5,577 nt of DNA from Simkania sp. (lineage in GTDB: Bacteria; Chlamydiota; Chlamydiia; Chlamydiales; Simkaniaceae). A program made the translations under genes and the position numbers. Within the stretch, counting starts at the first letter, position 1, and each line of letters starts with the position of its first letter. The stretch spans positions 1 through 5,577 of the forward strand of contig JANQSR010000117.1 in NCBI GenBank assembly GCA_028279205.1. Reading direction: 5' to 3'. The notes beneath the pieces were generated by a model that worked only from the letters and a program-made list of their open reading frames with translations, searched no databases and had not been told where the DNA came from. This document shows positions 1 to 4,752 of the stretch, in pieces.

Positions 1-561
1 GTTCCCTCCAAGGGAAAACCCTACAACGATTAAGGGGGAATCGGGCATCTCATTTTTGATCTTCTTAAGTCCATGCCAAACATCTTGACTGCTATCAACA
101 TGGTACATCTTCTTAGCTCGCCCCCGACCACTGCCACACCCTCTCAAATTCATCCGAATTGTACGAATCCCACGCTTGTCAAATTTCTTTGCAACGCGAA
201 CAATGTAAGGTGAGCGATGAGAGCCACAAAGACCGTGGATCATTACCACGGTAGGATTTTCTGCCTTCCAACAAGAAGGGGTGCTCACCTCATAGGTGAT
301 GGAGTCCCCATCTGGAAGATAAGCAGAGTATGTTTTAGATGATAATTGATGCGGCAGAGAGAAGAGAGAGCCTACAATTGTTTGGACATGCCCATGTGTA
401 AGGAATGGAAACGGTTTAAAAGCTTGCGAGTAAAAATCAAGTATCTTCTCATTGAAACCCCTCAAGCATTTCGATTTCAAATTTTTACCTGAATTAAGTT
501 GAAATTTCTGGTGTGAATAGAGAGCACTCCTACAAGTTTTATTATAGATAATCTTTTTCAT
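1..561 (-). CDS. YheT-family alpha/beta hydrolase (C-terminus cut by window edge)
   Basis: Partial gene with 187 residues visible; the C-terminal part lies beyond the left edge. The family signatures appear in order. FKPFPFLTHGHVQT (about 48-61) matches the family's N-terminal F-P-x-L-x-x-x-H-x-QT block. HGLCGSHRSPYI (109-120) supplies the oxyanion-hole HG. MNLRGCG (137-143) and MYHVD (152-156) follow. GFSLGGN (181-187) is the nucleophile elbow with Ser183. The catalytic Asp and His would be in the missing part. The family (COG0429) is predicted to be cytosolic esterases or hydrolases with poorly known substrates, so no exact substrate can be given. The only upstream in-frame ATG is at 561, preceded by an AGGGATT stretch. 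It gives a basic, roughly 47-residue leader before the conserved block, longer than usual. A TTG at 480, with AGG seven bases upstream, would give a more typical length. The family call is firm; the start is uncertain. Confidence 0.88.
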   Translation of the reverse strand, partial: MKKIIYNKTCRSALYSHQKFQLNSGKNLKSKCLRGFNEKILDFYSQAFKPFPFLTHGHVQTIVGSLFSLPHQLSSKTYSAYLPDGDSITYEVSTPSCWKAENPTVVMIHGLCGSHRSPYIVRVAKKFDKRGIRTIRMNLRGCGSGRGRAKKMYHVDSSQDVWHGLKKIKNEMPDSPLIVVGFSLGGN

Positions 562-566
562 AATCC

Positions 567-701
567 CTAGGATTGTGTTGAAAAAATCGGTTTTTCCATC
601 AAATTCGCATTTGAATAACGGCTGTGTGAAATAGCAAAAACGGCAATGCCCACCAAAACCGATATTTCAAGCTGCTTTTTTCTGAAATTAATACAATTCA
701 T
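567..701 (-). CDS. possible small protein, 44 aa, hydrophobic core
   Basis: A 45-codon ORF read leftward, ending in TAG two codons before the hydrolase ATG. The product has a basic N-terminus (FRKKQ, residues 6-10), a hydrophobic run LEISVLVGIAVFAI (11-24) and a polar tail ending IFSTQS. That could be a short membrane segment or signal-anchor, but the run is short for a full transmembrane helix. No clear Shine-Dalgarno precedes the ATG: AAGG lies only two bases from it. No family is recognised. If real, it would be co-transcribed with the hydrolase. It could equally be a chance ORF in the 5' region of that gene, because a second frame on the same strand is also open over much of this stretch. 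Confidence 0.25.
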   Translation of the reverse strand: MNCINFRKKQLEISVLVGIAVFAISHSRYSNANLMEKPIFSTQS

Positions 702-752
702 TACCTTGGCTTAGGTAGGCTCCGTCAGCTTTCACCTCTTTTACTGTTTTAG

Positions 753-1381
753 GGCATTTTTCAATCAGACTCTCAGCTATTAGGAAGGATTAGCAAAAAT
801 TATTTCGATACAAAGTATCGTAAAGTTAAGAAAGCTAAAGATCTTGCTCTCAGTCACTCTCTAGAATCTGAAAAAGCGACTGATCCTGGCAAGGCCGCTG
901 CCGGGGCGGCTAAAAGCGTCGCTGCAACTGCAAAAGGAGAAGGTGTCAAGGAGCCTGCTAACGCTAAGGCCGCTGAGCAGGCTTTTAATAATGTTCAGAA
1001 ATTTCGAAATAATGCTATTAAGCTAGCTAAAGAGGCTGTTGAATCGGCCAAAAAGGCTGTTGAATTGGGCGAGCTGTCTGGTGCTGATCTTCATGAAGCC
1101 GCCATCAGAAAAATGGGGGATCTTATTGATAAGGCCTTCACTAATTTAGGGGTCGCTAAGCAAAATGCAGGCGATGCTAAGAATTTTGCTCAGCAGGTTG
1201 CTCCTGCTTGCAGAGAGGCTTAACATATTTGCTGATCAAGCCAATGCTGCTGCTAAAAACCGTGCTATCACTGATAAGCTAAAACTTGCTAGATCAATCA
1301 TGTTCGGGAGATGAGAAAAGCAGCGAGCTAAAAAATTTGGAAAAGCTTTTGCCTAGGACGCTTAATTTGATGTATCCTTGA
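753..1381 (+). pseudogene. decayed Ala/Lys-rich helical protein gene
   Basis: Between the stop at 750-752 and the TAA at 1221-1223 there is a 156-codon open stretch of clearly protein-like composition. It is rich in Ala, Lys and Glu, with helical segments such as AIKLAKEAVESAKKAVELGE and KNFAQQVA. It lacks any ATG, GTG or TTG before a TTG at 1065 and an ATG at 1113, so the 5' end is missing or destroyed. At the TAA the same style of sequence resumes one base over (frame of 1222: NIFADQANAAAKNRAITDKL) until a TGA at 1312. It then appears to resume in the third frame (DEKSSELKNLEKLLPRT) to a TGA at 1379. The simplest reading is one ancestral gene with a one-base insertion near 1220 and another indel at about 1282-1310. 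No function is recognised; a secreted or coiled-coil protein is possible. Sequencing error could explain the indels but not the missing start. Confidence 0.55.
806..820. repeat. 6-bp hairpin inside the relic gene
   Basis: CGATAC and GTATCG are perfect inverted arms around AAA. The element lies within the open frame of the decayed gene, with no U-tract after it, so it is not a terminator. It is probably fortuitous. Confidence 0.3.
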
Positions 1382-1545
1382 TTAAAGATAAGAAAAAGGG
1401 GATACCTAGAAAATTTTGCAACGCCCAAGATTTTCTTGATCGATAGTGAGTCTGATAAATCTATCGCAACTGTTGATTCCGATTCCCCTTTCTTATTTTT
1501 CAAGAAAAAAATCTGCTTAATCCCTTACTACTTCAAGAGAGTTTT
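1382..1545. other. spacer between relic and PspC gene, possible relic tail
   Basis: There is no intact gene here. In the third frame the sequence stays open from the TGA at 1379 to a TGA at 1547, reading for example FLIDSESDKSIATVDSDSPF. This may be the eroded C-terminus of the upstream relic gene. Its final TGA would overlap the PspC ATG as ATGA, which I regard as coincidence because the frame has no start. The ribosome-binding site for the next gene, AAGAGAG, lies at 1535-1541. No clear promoter is visible. Confidence 0.35.
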
Positions 1546-1947
1546 ATGAGACGTTTATACCGAGACCGTTGGGATAAGAAAATTGCAGGAGTTTGTGGAG
1601 GTCTGGGGCAGTTTTTAAAAATGGATCCAACAATCATCCGATTGCTTGTGATTTTTTTGTGTTTGATCACTGGTTTGCTCCCTCTTTTGATCGTTTATGT
1701 CATCATTTGGATATTAATTCCTTTAGGACCAAGAATTTATATCGAAATCAAGTGCAAAAAGATCTACTTATCAGATCGTGATAAGAAGATAGCTGGTGTC
1801 TGCTCAGGAATTGCGAGGAGGTTTAATTTTGACCCAAACATTTTGAGAATTATTGCCATTTTTGCTCTTTTTATCACTGGCTTTTTTCCTATTTTAATCA
1901 CCTATCTTGTAGGAGTTTTGATTATCCCCAAAAGATATAAACCTTAA
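1546..1947 (+). CDS. tandem PspC-domain membrane protein
   Basis: An intact 133-residue gene with ATG at 1546, preceded by AAGAGAG four bases upstream. It consists of two PspC domains, residues about 10-59 and 79-128. Each starts DKKIAGVC-x-G, continues with a D-P-x-I-x-R turn, and ends in a long hydrophobic segment with ITG, P-x-LI and a terminal IP. Aligned without gaps at an offset of 69 residues, I count 24 identities in 50 positions, so this is an internal duplication. The hydrophobic parts (about 30-58 and 99-127) should lie in the inner membrane. In enterobacteria PspC works with PspB and PspA in the envelope stress response, but many short stand-alone PspC-domain proteins have no known role. 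No pspA, pspB or pspF is adjacent, so a classical Psp response cannot be inferred. A weak second ORF in another frame within it is a shadow. Confidence 0.9.
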   Translation: MRRLYRDRWDKKIAGVCGGLGQFLKMDPTIIRLLVIFLCLITGLLPLLIVYVIIWILIPLGPRIYIEIKCKKIYLSDRDKKIAGVCSGIARRFNFDPNILRIIAIFALFITGFFPILITYLVGVLIIPKRYKP

Positions 1948-2013
1948 ACACTTGATCCTTAAATAGATATAAAAATTTATTCTTCCCAATTGGTATTAAT
2001 CCACAGATATAAA
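1933..2013. repeat. AGATATAAA occurring three times
   Basis: The nonamer AGATATAAA occurs at 1933-1941, 1965-1973 and 2005-2013, in the same orientation, spaced 32 and 40 bp start to start. The first copy lies in the last codons of the PspC gene and the other two just after it. The palindrome CCAATTGG lies at 1986-1993 between copies two and three. These may be low-complexity coincidences in AT-rich DNA. Confidence 0.35.
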
Positions 2014-2081
2014 CAATTAATTGGCAAGAAATTTTTCAAAGTATTCCATTTTTAAAAGAATTTTTTACTTATTACACAATC

Positions 2082-2114
2082 AACTGAAACTCAATCACAT
2101 AGAAAATTTCAGTT
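2082..2114. promoter_or_regulatory. 8-bp inverted repeat upstream of the coiled-coil gene
   Basis: AACTGAAA (2082-2089) and TTTCAGTT (2107-2114) are perfect inverted arms separated by 17 nt. The right arm overlaps the palindrome TTTGCAAA (2113-2120). The element sits about 50 bp upstream of the TATAAT box. It could be a repressor or activator operator, or a weak terminator for the PspC gene, although the stem is AT-rich and the loop long. The dyad is seen directly; its function is inferred. Confidence 0.35.
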
Positions 2115-2143
2115 TGCAAATAAAAAAAATACATCATTTAAAC

Positions 2144-2172
2144 TAATTTTAAAAACATTTATTTGTTATAAT
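2144..2172 (+). promoter_or_regulatory. candidate promoter for the coiled-coil gene
   Basis: A perfect -10 hexamer TATAAT lies at 2167-2172, 42 bp before the ATG. The -35 region is poor: a 17-bp spacer places TAATTT at 2144-2149. The whole spacer from 1948 to 2214 is strikingly AT-rich, only 15% GC in 2101-2160 by count. That would favour melting, but it also makes chance matches to TATAAT likely. Confidence 0.4.
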
Positions 2173-2214
2173 TGTGTAATTAAAACTTTTATTAATGTAA
2201 AAAGAAGAAATAAG

Positions 2215-3093
2215 ATGGAATCAATTCAAGCAACTCAAACAATCCCTCAAGTAACTGTAACTGATATTCATCCCCCTGAAGAGACAAGCTGTTCCCTTCG
2301 TTCCCTTTTGGAGAGAATACAAAGGGTAGCCTTAAGAATCATAAGTGGAATCGGCTCTTTCTTTGGTTTGAAAACCAACTCAAAACCACCCCAAACTTCG
2401 AATGAAGAAGTGGAAAGTAGTGAAAAACCAAGAGAATACACCTCAAGGAATTTGGATGGATTGGATGGAAATGAGGGCAGTGAGACAACCGAAGAGAAGA
2501 TCCTCACACTTCAGCGTAGGCTAAAAGAAGCAGAGTCAGAAAAACAGGAGGCTGAAGCAGAAAAACAGGAGGCTGAAGCAGAGTTAAAAGAGGCCCAAGA
2601 ATTACACCTAAAAGCTGAAGAAAGGGATACTGTATCTGCTCTAGAAAATGTTGAACTCCTTAAGCAGTTGAAAGAAGCAAAATTAGCAATAGGAGAAGCT
2701 GAAAACAAGGTGGCTCAGCTTGAGGCGGAAAACAAAAAACTTTATCAAGTCAACAATGTCCTCAAAGAAGAGTTGCGAGAAGCAAAATTAGCAACAAAAC
2801 AGACTGAGAGAAAAGCAGCTAAGCTTGAGGGAGACAACAAAAACCTTCAGGAACAAAAAGAACACCTTGAACGTGAGATACTTAGAAGCGACAATTACAT
2901 GGTAAAACAACAATTCGCAATAGACTGGCTTGGACAGAGACTGGTTAAAACCCAGAATCAGCTAGCTGAGAATCTATCAGCAGTAGAACAGGTTGAAAAG
3001 AAGACCCAATTTCCAAATTTCCTTAACGATCTCAAGAAGACGATTGAGGAGGGTGCAATCAAAAGTGTTGAGGCATTTAAGGTTTTTTCTTGA
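2215..3093 (+). CDS. coiled-coil protein of unknown function
   Basis: An intact 292-residue gene. The ATG at 2215 is preceded by a purine stretch (AAAAAGAAGAAATAAG) acting as a weak ribosome-binding site. Residues 1-28 are polar. Residues 30-52 form a short amphipathic or hydrophobic segment (IQRVALRIISGIGSFFGL) that might bind membrane. Residues 53-92 are Ser/Glu-rich and probably disordered. From about 93 to 262 there is a long Glu/Lys/Ala coiled coil with heptad-like Leu spacing. It contains EKQEAEA twice in tandem and a 35-residue (five-heptad) repeat, 153-187 and 188-222, each beginning (K/R)EAKLA. The C-terminus (264-292) is a separate short helix region. There is no signal peptide, enzyme motif or recognised family. 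Such proteins are common among lineage-specific chlamydial genes and some are secreted effectors, but nothing here proves secretion. A structural role is equally possible. The gene converges with holA. Confidence 0.85.
   Translation: MESIQATQTIPQVTVTDIHPPEETSCSLRSLLERIQRVALRIISGIGSFFGLKTNSKPPQTSNEEVESSEKPREYTSRNLDGLDGNEGSETTEEKILTLQRRLKEAESEKQEAEAEKQEAEAELKEAQELHLKAEERDTVSALENVELLKQLKEAKLAIGEAENKVAQLEAENKKLYQVNNVLKEELREAKLATKQTERKAAKLEGDNKNLQEQKEHLEREILRSDNYMVKQQFAIDWLGQRLVKTQNQLAENLSAVEQVEKKTQFPNFLNDLKKTIEEGAIKSVEAFKVFS
2539..2580 (+). repeat. perfect 21-nt tandem duplication in the coiled-coil gene
   Basis: Two identical 21-nt units lie head to tail (2539-2559 and 2560-2580). Each encodes EKQEAEA, one unit being exactly one heptad. 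The identity at every base suggests a recent slip-strand duplication that keeps the heptad register. Confidence 0.9.
2673..2794 (+). repeat. 105-nt internal repeat marked by a 17-nt identity
   Basis: AGAAGCAAAATTAGCAA occurs at 2673-2689 and again at 2778-2794, exactly 105 nt (35 codons, five heptads) apart and in frame. The downstream residues also align (AENKVAQLEAENKKL against TERKAAKLEGDNKNL), indicating an older segmental duplication that has diverged outside the 17-nt core. Confidence 0.8.
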
Positions 3094-3221
3094 AGGCATG
3101 CCTACCTAATCCGCTGGAAAATCGATAACGCAAAGCGGCCGCGCTTGGGAGCTGAAGGCAAGCAAAAATGGATAGAGGGAGAGCCTATTCCAATGAAAAG
3201 AGGGTCGCCTAGGTAAAGGCC
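3094..3221. other. GC-richer spacer between convergent genes
   Basis: 128 bp between the coiled-coil stop and the holA stop, about 52% GC by hand count, against roughly 40% in the flanking gene and near 20% in the spacer before it. It starts with the 10-bp palindrome AGGCATGCCT (3094-3103) and contains GCGGCCGC. No hairpin with a U-tract is visible, so I cannot point to a terminator. The frame of the coiled-coil gene stays open after its TGA until a TAA at 3214-3216 (40 codons). Two reverse frames are also open over most of the stretch. It may be a remnant of former coding sequence. Confidence 0.4.
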
Positions 3222-4226
3222 TCAACTAAAACTAAAATCACCTCTTCTTTGCTCTAGTTTTCCAATAAAAAGATCGATCCCTAGAAGAGGAGACTCCCCT
3301 CCTTTCATGCGCACCTGAATTTCAAGCTCAAACAGGTCTTTAAACCCTAATTTAAAGTAGTCTGGGGGTAAAGAGCGTGCAATTTGCTTATACCATCTGA
3401 GCTTGCTTGGTAAAAGCTTGGGATATTTTTGCTCGATAGGCCCATTTTCTGCGTAATCCAAACACCAAGTGATCATAAGTCCAAGTTGCAAGTGGTAGCG
3501 CAGTTGACCGAGAAATGGGAGAAATCCCTGCATATCTTTTAGTGGATAGGAAAAACCGAGAGACTTCCCCCCCCATATGATCGATTCTGAAAGCTCCCAG
3601 GTGTTTGGAACGCTCTGATAAGAAGAAAGAGCGCAAACAGCTTTAAGATTGATCTTAGAAGAGGCTCCAGTATAGGTCACTAGCTTTTCTACCTCCCGCA
3701 TCAAAGATTCAAAAAAGGGGAACCGCTTGAGCAACTCGGCAAGCGCACCATCCGAAATGGTTTTCCCCTTTTTATGAACCTCTTGTACAAGCCACCCCTT
3801 GATACGGCTCTGCCTTTTCCAAGTTTTTTCACCCGATAGGTCTAATAAAACGATCTCTTTTTTAAGCAGATCGTAAAAAGGGATCGAAACGCCCGCGCAA
3901 ATGAGATGCGTGTTTTGAGCAAGCGATCTCAATTTTTTTGCAAGCTGCTCTCTCTCTTTATGACCCAAAACATCAACATCATCTAGGATAAAAACCCGCT
4001 TAGGGGCGAGGAAACTAGGTGAGTCGATCTCATTAAAAACCGTCTCTTCAAGATCGCGGCTTAACTTGAAGTGGAGGGGATGGCCTCCGATTTTTTTAAT
4101 CAACTTCTCAATTATAAAGCGCCGCTCACAAGGATCTGCCAACGCGATACCGTAGACAGGGGAAGGATGCACTGGCAAAGCTTTTTCCAGGTGCTTTCCA
4201 AAAGATTGGGTGTTTGTGAACTTCAT
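3222..4226 (-). CDS. holA: DNA polymerase III delta subunit (clamp loader)
   Basis: 334 residues, close to the usual 330-345 of HolA. Delta is the wrench of the DnaX clamp loader: it opens the beta sliding clamp so that it can be loaded on primed DNA. Visible family features start with an N-terminal domain of AAA+ fold without a working nucleotide site (VYGIALADPCERRFIIEKL, about 24-42). SFLAPKRVFILDDVD (71-85) corresponds to the usual S-x-F-x-x-x-R-x-x-x-x-x-x motif. ALAELLKRFPFFESLMREVEKL (161-182) followed by YTG and KINLKAV matches the delta hallmark block. A C-terminal helical domain has FLPFLGQLRYHLQL (236-249). The sequence is divergent, so the call rests on motif order and length. The ATG at 4226 has no strong ribosome-binding site. 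It faces the release-factor gene across 61 bp. Confidence 0.85.
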   Translation of the reverse strand: MKFTNTQSFGKHLEKALPVHPSPVYGIALADPCERRFIIEKLIKKIGGHPLHFKLSRDLEETVFNEIDSPSFLAPKRVFILDDVDVLGHKEREQLAKKLRSLAQNTHLICAGVSIPFYDLLKKEIVLLDLSGEKTWKRQSRIKGWLVQEVHKKGKTISDGALAELLKRFPFFESLMREVEKLVTYTGASSKINLKAVCALSSYQSVPNTWELSESIIWGGKSLGFSYPLKDMQGFLPFLGQLRYHLQLGLMITWCLDYAENGPIEQKYPKLLPSKLRWYKQIARSLPPDYFKLGFKDLFELEIQVRMKGGESPLLGIDLFIGKLEQRRGDFSFS

Positions 4227-4268
4227 AAACGGGTTATTTCACTCTTTAAAATAAAAAAGACAGGTATT

Positions 4269-4296
4269 ATTATAGTCTAAATTGATAATGAAACAA
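4269..4296 (-). promoter_or_regulatory. candidate holA promoter
   Basis: Read leftward, TTGTTT (4296-4291) and TATAAT (4274-4269) are separated by 16 bp, placing a transcript start about 35 nt before the holA ATG. The -35 overlaps the first codons of the divergent release-factor-like gene, so the two starts could compete. The same ATTATTATAG run gives TATTAT or TATAGT on the plus strand, but without a good -35. Confidence 0.4.
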
Positions 4297-4737
4297 TTAA
4301 AAAAGGATCGTGCAAGTCGGTTGAGTATGGTCATTGGCAAGGAAAAATTAGAAGCCCTGAAAATAAAGATGGAGGAGCTTGCAATTAATGAAGATGACCT
4401 TATTGAAAAATTCATCCTGGGTTCGGGTAAAGGGGGTCAGAAACTCAACAAAACAGCCTCCTGTGTCTATCTCAAGCACAAACCTACGGGGGTTGAAATT
4501 AAATGTCAAAAAAACCGCTCAAGAGAGGACAACCGATTTCTTGCTCGAAGAAAATTATGCGAAGAGATCGCCTCTAAAATCTACAAAAGGAGAACAGAGC
4601 GTCAATCGCTGATAGAAAAAATACGCAGACAAAAGCAGAAAAGATCCAAAAGGGCAAAAGAGAAAATGCTTGAAGCAAAGAGGCACCGCTCAAACATCAA
4701 AACAGGAAGACTCTCACCCGAAGCGGAAGAGGAGTAG
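4288..4737 (+). CDS. small class-I release-factor-like GGQ protein
   Basis: 149 residues from ATG 4288. An in-frame TTG at 4282 would add two residues. Neither has a clear ribosome-binding site. The core is the peptidyl-tRNA hydrolysis domain of class-I release factors: ILGSGKGGQKLNKTASCVYL (43-62) contains the catalytic GGQ at 49-51. It is followed by KHKPTGVEIKCQKNRSREDNR and the family's R-x-x-A-R segment. There is no codon-recognition domain (no PxT or SPF tripeptide region), so it is not RF1 or RF2. The C-terminal third (about 96-140) is very basic, like the ribosome-tunnel or mRNA-channel binding tails of ArfB (YaeJ) and the mitochondrial MTRFR/C12orf65 group. A role in freeing peptides from stalled ribosomes is therefore likely. 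The sequence flanking GGQ looks closer to the mitochondrial group, from memory rather than an alignment. Confidence 0.88.
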   Translation: MKQLKKDRASRLSMVIGKEKLEALKIKMEELAINEDDLIEKFILGSGKGGQKLNKTASCVYLKHKPTGVEIKCQKNRSREDNRFLARRKLCEEIASKIYKRRTERQSLIEKIRRQKQKRSKRAKEKMLEAKRHRSNIKTGRLSPEAEEE

Positions 4738-4751
4738 AAAGAGGCTCTTTC
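4737..4751. terminator. short dyad between convergent stops, possible shared terminator
   Basis: GAAAGA (4737-4742) and TCTTTC (4746-4751) form a 6-bp stem with a GGC loop. It fills the 15-bp gap between the TAG of the release-factor gene and the TAG of dapL. Its symmetry would let it serve both strands, but the stem is weak and no U-run follows on either side. Confidence 0.3.
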
Positions 4752-4752
4752 C

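Noticed and set aside
580..596. GAAAAA-ATCGG-TTTTTC hairpin upstream of the hydrolase, as a terminator or riboswitch.
   Set aside because: A/T-only arms apart from one G-C pair, no conserved riboswitch elements, and it overlaps the possible small ORF; probably chance.
1294..1503. A 69-codon ORF on the minus strand across the relic tail.
   Set aside because: It lies opposite the protein-like relic frames, has a low-complexity Phe/Ser/Leu product, no clear ribosome-binding site and no recognisable motif.
1546..1549. ATGA overlap between the third-frame relic and the PspC gene, as translational coupling.
   Set aside because: The upstream frame has no start and is broken at 1379, so no ribosome would be expected to arrive there.
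2268..2708. Two minus-strand ORFs opposite the coiled-coil gene.
   Set aside because: Their Ser/Ala/Phe-rich products are the usual antisense shadow of Glu/Lys/Ala coding repeats.
711..3109. TTAGGTAGGC (711-720) and its reverse complement GCCTACCTAA (3100-3109), as possible terminal inverted repeats of a mobile element spanning the PspC and coiled-coil genes.
   Set aside because: Ten-base inverted matches are expected many times by chance in a 5.6-kb window, the match does not extend, and no transposase or target-site duplication is seen.
3094..3221. tRNA or small RNA gene in the GC-rich spacer.
   Set aside because: No cloverleaf arms, T-loop motif or CCA end could be found, and no strong hairpin with a U-tract.
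3388..3636. An 82-codon minus-strand ORF within holA.
   Set aside because: Shadow frame of holA, which has family-length continuous coding and matching motifs.
4071..4280. A plus-strand ORF across the holA start and the divergent spacer.
   Set aside because: Overlaps holA coding and the promoter region, no ribosome-binding site, no recognisable family.
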